64,000 bases of DNA, from NCBI RefSeq assembly GCF_020447265.1, contig NZ_JAJADR010000010.1:1-64000 (forward strand), written 5' to 3'. Each line of letters begins with the position of its first letter. Position 1 is the stretch's first letter. Made by a program: the position numbers and the translations under genes. Under the pieces are notes generated by a model. It saw only the letters and a list, made by a program, of their open reading frames with translations. It made no database searches and had not been told where the DNA came from. Below are positions 15,563 through 23,068 of this stretch, piece by piece. The DNA is from Hymenobacter lucidus (GTDB taxonomy: Bacteria; Bacteroidota; Bacteroidia; Cytophagales; Hymenobacteraceae).

Positions 15563-15883
15563 ATGACACTCCCCGCTGCTCCCGACGCTGAACTGAACCT
15601 GACCACCGAGAAGATGGAGAAGGTGGCGTTCATTCTCAAGACGACGGCGCACCCCACGCGCATCGCCATCGTGCAGCTGCTCTCGGGCCACGACAGCCTG
15701 TCGGTGACCGACATCAGCGACAAGCTGAACGTGGAGCAAAGCCTGCTCTCGCACCACCTCTCGGGCATGAAGCTCAAGGGCATCCTGAGCTCGCACCGCG
15801 AAGGCAAGAACATCTACTACGCCCTGAAAATGCGCGAAGTCATTGACGTGATTCAGTGCCTGGCCGCGTGCACGTTCCTGTAG
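15563..15883 (+). CDS. ArsR/SmtB-family repressor of the sulfur operon
   Basis: This 106-residue winged-helix repressor has the ArsR pattern: ILKTTAHPTRIAIVQLLSGHDSLSVTDISDKLNVEQSLLSHHLSGMKLKGIL (about residues 28-79), with recognition helix QSLLSHHLSGMK. The only cysteines are Cys99 and Cys103 in the C-terminal QCLAACTFL, so sensing could use a C-terminal Cys pair. The classical alpha3 CVC arsenic site is absent. The setting before sulfur-oxidation and transport genes suggests a persulfide/sulfide sensor like BigR/SqrR, although the cysteine positions differ. It is probably autoregulated through 15531-15546. The stop is followed by a T8 run (about 15893-15900) that may terminate part of the transcript. 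Confidence 0.87.
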   Translation: MTLPAAPDAELNLTTEKMEKVAFILKTTAHPTRIAIVQLLSGHDSLSVTDISDKLNVEQSLLSHHLSGMKLKGILSSHREGKNIYYALKMREVIDVIQCLAACTFL

Positions 15884-15911
15884 GAATAGCGCCTTTTTTT
15901 TGGCTCAACAC

Positions 15912-15927
15912 ATGAACAATCTATCAT
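15912..15927 (+). promoter_or_regulatory. Degenerate second ArsR operator
   Basis: ATGAACAATCTATCAT shares the left half-site ATGAACA with 15531-15546 and retains TATCAT on the right. It precedes the TSUP gene (ATG 15954), which suggests that the same regulator controls the promoter of the sulfur genes separately. Confidence 0.5.
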
Positions 15928-15953
15928 AAATTCATACGTTCAACCATTCACGC

Positions 15954-16769
15954 ATGCTTTCCACCTTCGGCTACTTCGCGGCAATCTTCATCGGTCTCTC
16001 CCTCGGCATTATGGGCGGGGGCGGCTCCATCCTCACCGTGCCCGTGCTGGTGTACCTGATGGGCGTGAGCCCGGTGCTGAGCACGGCCTACTCGCTGTTC
16101 GTGGTAGGCAGCACCTCGGTAGTGGGTGCCTGGGGCTACTTCCGCAAAGGGCTGGTGTCGCTGAAAACGGCGCTGGTGTTTCTGATTCCTTCGCTGCTGG
16201 CCGTGTTTGCCGTGCGCAAGCTGCTCATGCCCGCCATTCCCCACCAGCTGTTTACCCTAGGCCACGTAGTTTTCACCAAGGATTTGCTCGTGCTGGTTGC
16301 CTTTGCCGTGCTGATGGTTGTCGCGGCGGTATCGATGATTCGCAGCAAGCAGGCGGAGGAAGTGCTGGACGAGGAGCTGCACCATCCACACGCGTTCAAT
16401 TACCCGCTGATTCTGGGCATCGGCCTGGTGGTGGGCACGCTTACGGGCTTTGTGGGGGCCGGCGGCGGCTTTCTTATCATTCCGGCCCTGGTGCTCGGCG
16501 CCCGCCTGCCCATGAAGCTGGCGGTGGGCACCTCGCTGGCCATCATTGCCCTGAACTCGCTCATTGGCTTTTCCGGCGATTTGAGCGCCGGCACGCCCAT
16601 CGCTTGGACCTTCCTGGCCGGCTTCCTAGCCTTTGCCCTCGGCGGCATCATGCTGGGCACCTACCTAGCCCGCTTCATTCCCGGCGCCAAGCTAAAGCCT
16701 GCCTTCGGCTGGTTTACTCTGGCCATGGGCACATTCATCCTGCTGCGCGAGCTGGTGTTTACGCCCTGA
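15954..16769 (+). CDS. TSUP (TauE/SafE) family sulfur-anion transporter
   Basis: This 271-residue protein has seven to eight membrane helices. It carries two copies of the TSUP signature: GLSLGIMGGGGSILTVPVLVYLMG (about residues 15-38) and VGTLTGFVGAGGGFLIIPALVLGARLPMKLAVGTSLAIIALNS (about 160-202). TSUP proteins move sulfite, thiosulfate, sulfoacetate or similar anions. The neighbouring metallo-beta-lactamase/rhodanese proteins make export of sulfite formed by persulfide oxidation the most likely role (inference). A cytosolic loop KQAEEVLDEELHHPH lies between the halves. It is first of a run of plus-strand sulfur genes and is preceded by an operator-like site at 15912. Confidence 0.9.
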   Translation: MLSTFGYFAAIFIGLSLGIMGGGGSILTVPVLVYLMGVSPVLSTAYSLFVVGSTSVVGAWGYFRKGLVSLKTALVFLIPSLLAVFAVRKLLMPAIPHQLFTLGHVVFTKDLLVLVAFAVLMVVAAVSMIRSKQAEEVLDEELHHPHAFNYPLILGIGLVVGTLTGFVGAGGGFLIIPALVLGARLPMKLAVGTSLAIIALNSLIGFSGDLSAGTPIAWTFLAGFLAFALGGIMLGTYLARFIPGAKLKPAFGWFTLAMGTFILLRELVFTP

Positions 16770-16838
16770 TTTCATTCCCCGGCCTTCACGTATCCGCTCA
16801 TCTCACTTGACTTTCCCCACTTCCTAAACGCTTTTCCC

Positions 16839-18194
16839 ATGAAAATCGAACAGTTTGAAGACAAGGGCCTGGCCCATTTCTCCTACGCCATCCTCAGCGA
16901 GTCGGCCCGCGAAATCGTCCTCATCGACCCGGCCCGCGACCCGCAGCCCTACTACGCCTTCGCGAAGGCCCACGACGCCCAGATTGTGAGCGTCATCGAA
17001 ACCCACCCCCACGCCGACTTCGTGAGCAGCCACCTGGAAATTGCCCAGGCCACCGGCGCTGTCATTCGGGTGAGCAAGCTGCTGGGCGCCGATTATGCCC
17101 ACGAGGCCTTCGACGAGGGCCAGGAGTTCACCGTAGGCCAGCTCACCTTCCGGGCCCTGAATACGCCCGGCCACTCGCCCGACTCGCTGAGCATCGTGCT
17201 CAGCCGCGAAGGCCAGGACCAGGCCGTGTTCACCGGCGACACGCTCTTCATCGGCGACGTGGGTCGCCCCGACCTGCGCGAGAGTGCCGGCAATATGACC
17301 GCCAAGCGCGAAGAACTGGCCAAGCAGATGTACCACTCGCTACGCGACAAGCTCATGAAGCTCGACAACAAGGTTCTGGTGTACCCGGCCCACGGGGCGG
17401 GCTCGCTCTGCGGCAAGGCCCTGGCCGGGGGAAGCAGCAGCACGATTGCCGACGAAAAGTTCGGCAACCCCATGCTGCGCGAGCTAAGCGAAGAGGAGTT
17501 CGTCAAAGAGCTGCTGGCTGACCAGCCCTTCATCCCCAAGTACTTCGGCTACGACGTGGACCTAAACAAGGCCGGCGCCCCCGCTTATGCGCCCAGCGTG
17601 CAGCACGTGAAGCGCCTGGCGCCCGGCACCTCCCTGGAAGCCGGGGCCATCATCATCGACACCCGCCCCGAAGCCGAGTTTAAAAAAGGCCACGCACAGG
17701 GGGCCATCAACATCCAGCAGGGCGGCAAGTTCGAAACCTGGCTGGGTTCCATCGTGGGCCCGGAAGAGTCCTTCTACCTCATTGCTGCCGATGAGGCGAC
17801 CGGGGAGGACCTGATTCAGAAAACCGCCAAAATCGGCTACGAAGCGCTCATCAAGGGCGCGCTGGTCGGCACGCCCGCTACTGAGGCGACGATGCCCGTG
17901 CTGGACGTGGCTGTTTTCCGCCAGCACCCGGAGCAGTACACCATCGTGGACATCCGCTCTGCCGCGGAGCACCGCGACGAGCCCATTTTCGTCGACGCGC
18001 TGAGCATTCCGCTGCCCGAGTTGCGCGAGCGGGCCCGAGAAATCCCAAGCGATAAGCCGGTCGTGGTGCACTGCGCCGGCGGCTACCGCTCGGCCGCGGG
18101 TTCCAGCATCGTGGCCGACGCCCTGCCCGGCACCGACGTGCTGGACCTGAGTGAGGCTGTCAAGTCCTTCCAGTCGGCTTCGGCTAGTCACTAA
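16839..18194 (+). CDS. Metallo-beta-lactamase (persulfide-dioxygenase-like) with two rhodanese domains
   Basis: This 451-residue fusion starts with a metallo-beta-lactamase domain of the glyoxalase II/ETHE1 type (residues 1-~250): THPHADF at 55-61 replaces the usual THxHxDH by ending in F, and TPGHSPDS and FTGDTLFIGDVGRPDL follow. Two rhodanese domains come next: ~255-355 lacks a catalytic Cys (IAADEATGED at that place), and ~360-451 has the active-site loop HCAGGYRSA with Cys412. Such proteins oxidise glutathione or low-molecular-weight persulfides and move sulfane sulfur. The missing last His of the THxHxDH motif is common in the ETHE1-like branch with a single iron, so it is probably not a defect. 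It lies 69 bp after the TSUP gene. Confidence 0.9.
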   Translation: MKIEQFEDKGLAHFSYAILSESAREIVLIDPARDPQPYYAFAKAHDAQIVSVIETHPHADFVSSHLEIAQATGAVIRVSKLLGADYAHEAFDEGQEFTVGQLTFRALNTPGHSPDSLSIVLSREGQDQAVFTGDTLFIGDVGRPDLRESAGNMTAKREELAKQMYHSLRDKLMKLDNKVLVYPAHGAGSLCGKALAGGSSSTIADEKFGNPMLRELSEEEFVKELLADQPFIPKYFGYDVDLNKAGAPAYAPSVQHVKRLAPGTSLEAGAIIIDTRPEAEFKKGHAQGAINIQQGGKFETWLGSIVGPEESFYLIAADEATGEDLIQKTAKIGYEALIKGALVGTPATEATMPVLDVAVFRQHPEQYTIVDIRSAAEHRDEPIFVDALSIPLPELRERAREIPSDKPVVVHCAGGYRSAAGSSIVADALPGTDVLDLSEAVKSFQSASASH

Positions 18195-18204
18195 ACTCCT
18201 CGGC

Positions 18205-18245
18205 ACCGGAAGCGCGGCCAACCCTGTACAGGCGGCGCTTCCGGT
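18205..18245 (+). terminator. Strong intergenic hairpin between sulfur genes
   Basis: Arms ACCGGAAGCGC (18205-18215) and GCGCTTCCGGT (18235-18245) are perfect 11-bp complements with a 19-base loop. The hairpin begins 10 bases after the stop of the metallo-beta-lactamase gene and is followed by a pyrimidine-rich but not pure-T stretch. It may be a partial terminator or a processing/stability element within the operon. Confidence 0.55.
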
Positions 18246-18263
18246 CCATTTCCTGCTTTCATC

Positions 18264-18638
18264 GTGTCTATTTCCACCTTCCTGCTTTCCCTCTTTGCCA
18301 TGTTTGGTCTGTTTCAGGGCACTGCGCCCGCGTATAAAAACCTTACCCCCGCTCAGTTTTCCTCCGCTGTGCGCGAGCGCGGCGCGGTGCTGTTGGACGT
18401 GCGCCGCCCCGACGAGTTTGCCGCCGGCCACCTGCCCGGGGCCGTGAACATTGACGTCACCAGCCCCGACTTCGCCCGGCGCGTGGCTGCCCTGGACAAG
18501 ACCAAGTCCACCTACGTGTACTGCCGCAGCGGAGCCCGCTCGGCCACGGCGGCCAGCCAGCTCACCAAGGCCGGCTTCGGCCAAGTCAGCAACCTGCTCG
18601 GCGGGGTGCTCGATTGGCCGGAAAAGCTGGTGCGCTAA
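18264..18638 (+). CDS. Exported/membrane-anchored single-domain rhodanese
   Basis: This 124-residue sulfurtransferase has one rhodanese domain: LLDVRRPDEFAAGHLPGAVNI (about residues 43-63), active-site loop YCRSGARSA with Cys87, and GGVLDWPE at the end. The first ~20 residues (MSISTFLLSLFAMFGLFQG) are hydrophobic, which suggests a signal peptide or anchor and therefore a periplasmic location. That leader needs the GTG start at 18264; the ATG at 18300 would remove most of it. It follows the metallo-beta-lactamase gene and precedes two YeeE-type transporter genes by 43 bp, so it may hand sulfane sulfur to or from them (inference). Confidence 0.86.
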   Translation: MSISTFLLSLFAMFGLFQGTAPAYKNLTPAQFSSAVRERGAVLLDVRRPDEFAAGHLPGAVNIDVTSPDFARRVAALDKTKSTYVYCRSGARSATAASQLTKAGFGQVSNLLGGVLDWPEKLVR

Positions 18639-18681
18639 TCCCCCTTCCGAATCCTACTACCTCCCGTCAGTCCTTACCTTC

Positions 18682-19242
18682 ATGCTTGATTTACTTCGCC
18701 AGCCCTGGCCCTGGTACGTGGCCGGCCCGCTCATCGGGCTGACCGTACCCGCGTTGCTGCTCATCGGCAACAAAGCCCTGGGTATTAGCTCCTCGCTGCG
18801 CCACGTGTGTGCCGCCTGCGTGCCCGCCGGCATTCCCTTCCTGACCTACAACTGGCGCGCCGAGCTCTGGAACCTGTTTTTCGTCCTCGGCATCGGCATC
18901 GGTGGCTTCGTCGGCTACCAGCTCATGGGGCACGCCGACACCATCGCCATTTCCCCGGAAACTGTGCGCGACCTGAAGGCGCAGATGGGCCTGACCGATT
19001 TCTCGGGGCTACTGCCCAAAGAGCTGTTTGCCCTCGAAAACCTGTCGAACTGGAAAGGCTGGGTGTTTCTGGTGCTCGGCGGCTTCCTTGTCGGCTTCGG
19101 CACGCGCTACGCCGGCGGCTGCACTTCGGGCCATGCCATCTCGGGCCTTTCCAACTTGCAGTGGGTGTCGCTGGTGGCCGTCATCGCCTTTTTCGTGGGC
19201 GGCCTGCTCATGACCTGGGTGTTTTACCCGTTGATGTTTTAA
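18682..19242 (+). CDS. YeeE/YedE-type thiosulfate transporter, first half
   Basis: This 186-residue membrane protein has about four helices and the YeeE Cys motif RYAGGCTSGHAISGLSNLQ (about residues 146-164), together with an early HVCAACVPAG containing two further Cys. YeeE proteins pass thiosulfate or another sulfur compound through the membrane by a Cys relay. Unlike the single ~350-residue E. coli protein, this one is split: the gene 12 bp downstream encodes the other half with its own Cys motif. The ATG at 18682 is chosen because the upstream in-frame sequence overlaps the rhodanese gene in a different frame. Confidence 0.87.
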   Translation: MLDLLRQPWPWYVAGPLIGLTVPALLLIGNKALGISSSLRHVCAACVPAGIPFLTYNWRAELWNLFFVLGIGIGGFVGYQLMGHADTIAISPETVRDLKAQMGLTDFSGLLPKELFALENLSNWKGWVFLVLGGFLVGFGTRYAGGCTSGHAISGLSNLQWVSLVAVIAFFVGGLLMTWVFYPLMF

Positions 19243-19254
19243 TCTTTCTGCTCC

Positions 19255-19665
19255 ATGAAAAACCTGAAATACCTGGTGCTGGGCGTGTTGTTCGGCATCA
19301 TCCTGACCAAAAGCGAAGTGGTGAGCTGGTGGCGCATCCAGGAGATGTTCCGCTTCCAAAGCTTCCACCTGTACGGCATCATCGGCTCGGCCATTGTGGT
19401 CGGCCTGATTTCCATTCAGCTCATCAAGCGCAACCGTCTTAAGACCATGAACGGCGAGGAAATCACCCTGGCGGACAAGAAGTACACCCACGGCACCTGG
19501 ATCGGAGGCACCATCTTCGGGCTAGGCTGGGCCCTGACCGGAGCGTGCCCTGGCCCAATGTTCGCCCAACTGGGCAGCGGGGTAGCCGGCGCGGCCGTGC
19601 TCATTCTGGCCGCCCTGGCTGGCACCTGGACCTACAGCGCCCTACGCGAGCGGCTGCCCATGTAG
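19255..19665 (+). CDS. YeeE/YedE-type transporter, second half (DUF6691-like)
   Basis: This 136-residue membrane protein has a first helix (LKYLVLGVLFGIILTKSEVV) with the LFGxxLxxSEV signature. Two more helices follow, and then GTIFGLGWALTGACPGPMFAQLGSG (about residues 83-107), which has the Cys of the TGACPGP motif. It pairs with the product of the gene 12 bp upstream to rebuild a complete YeeE-like channel. Split YeeE pairs next to rhodanese and MBL-rhodanese genes are frequent in Bacteroidota and proteobacteria. The product is expected to import sulfane-sulfur compounds such as thiosulfate or polysulfide. Confidence 0.88.
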   Translation: MKNLKYLVLGVLFGIILTKSEVVSWWRIQEMFRFQSFHLYGIIGSAIVVGLISIQLIKRNRLKTMNGEEITLADKKYTHGTWIGGTIFGLGWALTGACPGPMFAQLGSGVAGAAVLILAALAGTWTYSALRERLPM

Positions 19666-19701
19666 CCGCGGCCTAGCTGCCGGCTCCCCTTTCCGTTTCC
19701 T

Positions 19702-21144
19702 ATGATTCGTTGGTTTCTGCTGGGAGCCGCGCTGCTGGCCAGCGCCCAACTCAGTGTAGCCCAAACTGTGGCCCCCGATACCCTGCACCTCCACCCGGTC
19801 CCGGGCACTGCTGAAGTAGCCGACGGGGCCGAAGAGGCTCAGCAGGCCGATTCGGCGGCCCGCTCGCTGGGCGAGGCCCTGCGCCAGGGCGAATTCAACG
19901 CCCACGCCCGCACCCTCTTCATGGCCACCCGCAACCGGGGCGCGGCGCCTGACTACTATGCCCAGGGCGTGGGCGCCGGCCTGCGCTACGAAAGCCGCGC
20001 CTGGCACGGCCTGCGGGTGGCCGTGGAAGGCTTCTTCCTGAAAAACCTGTTTTCCAGCGCCCTGGCCGCTGAACCGGGACGCCCGGAGAGCCGCTACGAG
20101 CTGAGCCTCTGCGACCAGGAGCACCCGCACCACCGCGAGATTTTGCACCAGGTGGAGGAGCTCTGGGTGCGCTGGCAGCCCCGGCCTGGCTTGCAGCTCA
20201 CCTACAGCCGCCAGCAGCTGGACACGCCCCTACTTAACGCGCAAGACTCGCGCCTGAGTCCCAACTTCGTGCAGGGCCTGTGGCTGGTCGCCAGGTCCGG
20301 CCCCGCCACCACGGTGCAGGGCGGCTGGCTTACCCACGTGGCTCCGCGCTCTACGGACCGCTGGTATTCACTCGGCGAATCCGTGGGCCGCTACTCTATG
20401 GGCGTGGCCTCCGACAGCAGCCGCGCCGAGTACCTGGGCCACGTATCCACCCACGGGTTGGCCGTGCTGGGAGTGCGCCGAACCTGGGGCCACTGCGTCA
20501 CGGTGCAGGGTTGGCAGTATTTTGCCGACCAGCTGCTGGCCACCAGCTTGCTGGAAACAACGGTGGCCTTGCTCCGCCCAGCCGGCACCTGGACGGCCAG
20601 CAGTCTGCTGCTCTGGCAGCGCAGCCTCGCTGGGAGCGGGGACCAACCGGCCAGCGAGCGGTATCTGGAGCTGAATGAGCAAGCCCGTGCCCTGAGTATA
20701 CGCCTAGCGTATCAGCACCGGACCTGGCAGTGTTCCAGCCAGTACACTCGCCTCACTGCGCACGGGCGCTACCTGTTTCCCCGCGAATGGGGCCGCGAAC
20801 CCTTCTACACCACCCTGCCCCGGGAGCGCATCGAAGGAGCCGGCGACGTGCACGCACTGGGCGCCAGCGTGGCGTGGCAAAAGCCGCACGGCCCCCGGCT
20901 GGAAGCGGGCTACGGCTACTACAACCTGTCACGGGAGGCCCAGCTTAACAAGTACAGCCTACCCGACTTCCACCAGCTCAACCTGAGTGTGACTCACGCC
21001 TTCACCGGCGCGGCGGACGGGTTGCGGGTGCGGACATTGCTCGCGGCCAAGTGGGGCGCTGACCGCGCCGCCTATCGGCCCGACCGGGCCGTGAATAAAA
21101 TGGACCTGCAGCACCTGACCGTAGCAGTTGATTACGGGTTCTGA
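19702..21144 (+). CDS. OprD-like outer-membrane porin
   Basis: This 480-residue protein has a signal peptide (MIRWFLLGAALLASAQLSVAQ). It has the OprD-type opening GEALRQGEFNAHARTLFMATRNRG and YYAQGVGAGLRYESRAWHGLRVAVEGFFLKNLFSS, then a long series of amphipathic strands with a terminal VAVDYGF. A C-terminal Phe after an aromatic-alternating strand is the outer-membrane beta-barrel sorting signal. OprD porins pass small anions or organic acids. Its place after the transporter genes suggests an outer-membrane route for the sulfur substrate (inference). It starts 36 bp after the YeeE partner and ends the first sulfur operon. Confidence 0.78.
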   Translation: MIRWFLLGAALLASAQLSVAQTVAPDTLHLHPVPGTAEVADGAEEAQQADSAARSLGEALRQGEFNAHARTLFMATRNRGAAPDYYAQGVGAGLRYESRAWHGLRVAVEGFFLKNLFSSALAAEPGRPESRYELSLCDQEHPHHREILHQVEELWVRWQPRPGLQLTYSRQQLDTPLLNAQDSRLSPNFVQGLWLVARSGPATTVQGGWLTHVAPRSTDRWYSLGESVGRYSMGVASDSSRAEYLGHVSTHGLAVLGVRRTWGHCVTVQGWQYFADQLLATSLLETTVALLRPAGTWTASSLLLWQRSLAGSGDQPASERYLELNEQARALSIRLAYQHRTWQCSSQYTRLTAHGRYLFPREWGREPFYTTLPRERIEGAGDVHALGASVAWQKPHGPRLEAGYGYYNLSREAQLNKYSLPDFHQLNLSVTHAFTGAADGLRVRTLLAAKWGADRAAYRPDRAVNKMDLQHLTVAVDYGF

Positions 21145-21209
21145 ACACCTTTCCGTGCTTGCCACCAATAAGCCAAGGGTTCCGCTATCCGATAGAAATG
21201 CGTGCCCGT

Positions 21210-21233
21210 TTATTCAATAACTTTATTGAATAA
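21210..21233 (+). promoter_or_regulatory. Palindromic operator of the ArsR-rhodanese regulator
   Basis: TTATTCAATA (21210-21219) and TATTGAATAA (21224-21233) are perfect 10-bp inverted arms with a 4-base spacer. They lie 40 bases before the ATG at 21274. This is the classic shape of an ArsR/SmtB operator, and it differs in sequence from the operator at 15531, so the two regulators should not cross-bind. Its position directly upstream argues that the ATG at 21238, only 4 bases away, is not the start. Confidence 0.78.
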
Positions 21234-21273
21234 TTGAATGAGATTACTAGCTTTGCTGCCAGCCTTATCGATT

Positions 21274-21936
21274 ATGGAAAAAAGAGCATACAAGGACGCG
21301 GTTTACGGCCAACTGGCAGACGTAACCAAAGCCCTGGCCAACCCCCGCCGACTGGAAATTGTGGATTTGTTGGCCCAGGGGGAGTTTGCCGTCGAAGACA
21401 TTGCCCGGGAAACGGGGCTATCGGTCGCCAACGCTTCCCAGCACCTGCAGGTGCTCAAGGGCGTGCAACTGGTCAGCGCCACCCGCGACGGCCATTACCT
21501 GCGCTACCGCCTGGCCAACCCCGACGTGTACGCCGCCTGGCAGTTGCTGCGCACCTACGGCCTGACCCGCCAAGCCAGCATCGCCCGGGTGGTGCAGGAT
21601 TTCCGCACCCAGCGCGACGTGCTCGAAACGCTCACCATCGACGAGCTGCTGGTGAAGCTGGACGGTGAAGGCGTGGTGCTGCTCGACGTGCGGCCGACGG
21701 AAGAATACCGCCAAGGGCATCTGCCCCGGGCCGTGTCCATGCCCCTGGACGAGCTGCTGGACCGGCTGGGCGAGCTGCCCCGCGCTGGCCTGATTGTGGC
21801 CTACTGCCGCGGACCTTTCTGCGTGTTCGCCGACGAGGCCGTGCAGCAGCTTCGGCAGCGGGGCTATCCGGCCGTGCGCCTGGAAGAGGGCTTTCCCGAC
21901 TGGCAGCACCGCCAGTTACCGGTTGAAACCGTCTAA
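21274..21936 (+). CDS. ArsR-rhodanese fusion regulator
   Basis: This 220-residue protein fuses a winged-helix ArsR domain (about residues 10-100) to a rhodanese domain (about 115-215). The HTH part has KALANPRRLEIVDLLAQGEFAVEDIARETGLSVANASQHLQVLKG; the rhodanese part has LLDVRPTEEYRQGHLPRA and the loop YCRGPFC. The DNA-binding half contains no cysteine. The only two, Cys178 and Cys183, form the CRGPFC active loop, so sulfane-sulfur sensing should lie in the rhodanese domain (inference). Homologs start MEKRAFKD..., which supports the ATG at 21274. The palindrome at 21210-21233 is its likely operator. It is followed 12 bp later by a rhodanese-MBL gene. Confidence 0.9.
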   Translation: MEKRAYKDAVYGQLADVTKALANPRRLEIVDLLAQGEFAVEDIARETGLSVANASQHLQVLKGVQLVSATRDGHYLRYRLANPDVYAAWQLLRTYGLTRQASIARVVQDFRTQRDVLETLTIDELLVKLDGEGVVLLDVRPTEEYRQGHLPRAVSMPLDELLDRLGELPRAGLIVAYCRGPFCVFADEAVQQLRQRGYPAVRLEEGFPDWQHRQLPVETV

Positions 21937-21948
21937 CCGGGTTGCCCG

Positions 21949-23055
21949 ATGAATCACTCCCTTGAAGTAGCTACACTGCGGGCATGGCTCGAAGCCGGCC
22001 AACCGGTGACCGTGCTGGACGTGCGCCTTCTGGCCGAGCGGCAGGAATGGGCCATTCCCGGCAGCGTGCACGCCGACGTGTACGCGCAGCTGAAAGCCAA
22101 GGTGCCCGATGCCCTGGCCACCACCGAGCTACCGGCGGGCATACCCGTCGTGACCGTGTGCGCCGCTGGCCAGATGAGCCAACGGGCCGCGGCGCAGCTG
22201 CGGGCCCGGGGCCTCGACGCGTATTCCCTCGCCGGCGGCATGAAAGCCTGGGGACTGGCCTGGAATACCGCGCTGGTGCCCACGACCTTGTCCGGCGGCA
22301 CGCTGCTGCAGGTCCGACGCACGGGCAAAGGCTGCCTTTCCTATGTGGCCGGCGCCGGGGACGAAGCCCTCGTCATTGATGCCTCGGTGGAGCTGGCGGT
22401 GTACCAGCAGCTGGCGGCCGAGCGGGGCTGGCGCATCCGCTACGTGCTCGACACGCACCTGCACGCCGACCACCTGTCCCGCTCACGGGCTTTGGCCGTC
22501 GCCACCGGAGCGGAATTGTTGCTACCCCCGCATCCTGAGTTGGCCTTCGCGTACACGCCCGTCACGGCAGATACGGTGCTGGTGCTCGGCACCTTGCGCC
22601 TGCGGGTGCTGGCCACGCCGGGCCACACGCCCGAAAGCGTGACCTACATGTTGAACGAGCGGGTGGTGTTCACCGGCGACACCCTCTTTACCGATGCCGT
22701 GGGCCGGCCCGACCTGAAGGCCAATACGGCCGAAGCCGCGGCCCGCGCCGGCCAGCTCTATCAGTCGGTGCGCCGCCTGCTGCAGCTGCCCGCCGACACG
22801 CTGGTGCTGCCGGGCCACGCCAGCCAGCCGGTGGCCTTCAACCAGCAGCCCCTTCACACCACCATCGGCGCCCTGCGCGAGTCGCTGCCCCTGACGCAGC
22901 TGCCCGAGGCGGCCTTGGTGGCCACGGTGCTGGACCGCATTCCGCCCCCGCCCCCGAACTACCTGACCATTTCCCGCCTGAACCTGAGCGGGGAAATGCC
23001 AGAGGACTCCCCGCTGGACCTGGAAGCCGGCGCCAACCGCTGCGCCGTTCACTAA
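21949..23055 (+). CDS. Rhodanese-metallo-beta-lactamase fusion protein
   Basis: The domain order is the reverse of the fusion at 16839: a rhodanese domain comes first (residues ~8-110, VLDVRLLAERQEWAIPGSVHADV and active loop VCAAGQMSQ with Cys71). A metallo-beta-lactamase domain follows (~125-330) with the complete metal motif THLHADH at 169-175, TPGHTPES and FTGDTLFTDAVGRPDL. This is the glyoxalase II/persulfide dioxygenase architecture. The protein has 368 residues and an extra C-terminal stretch with PPPPPNY. It probably oxidises or hydrolyses persulfides, complementing 16839. The start is 12 bp after the regulator's stop, consistent with co-transcription. Confidence 0.9.
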   Translation: MNHSLEVATLRAWLEAGQPVTVLDVRLLAERQEWAIPGSVHADVYAQLKAKVPDALATTELPAGIPVVTVCAAGQMSQRAAAQLRARGLDAYSLAGGMKAWGLAWNTALVPTTLSGGTLLQVRRTGKGCLSYVAGAGDEALVIDASVELAVYQQLAAERGWRIRYVLDTHLHADHLSRSRALAVATGAELLLPPHPELAFAYTPVTADTVLVLGTLRLRVLATPGHTPESVTYMLNERVVFTGDTLFTDAVGRPDLKANTAEAAARAGQLYQSVRRLLQLPADTLVLPGHASQPVAFNQQPLHTTIGALRESLPLTQLPEAALVATVLDRIPPPPPNYLTISRLNLSGEMPEDSPLDLEAGANRCAVH

Positions 23056-23068
23056 CTCGCGCCTTACC

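Noticed and set aside
15884..15905. T8 run after the first ArsR gene as an intrinsic terminator.
   Set aside because: Only a 4-bp stem (TTCC/GGAA) precedes it, too weak for a confident call.
21238..21273. In-frame upstream ATG that would lengthen the ArsR-rhodanese regulator by 12 residues.
   Set aside because: It lies four bases from the operator palindrome and the extra residues are not seen in homologs, which start MEKRA.
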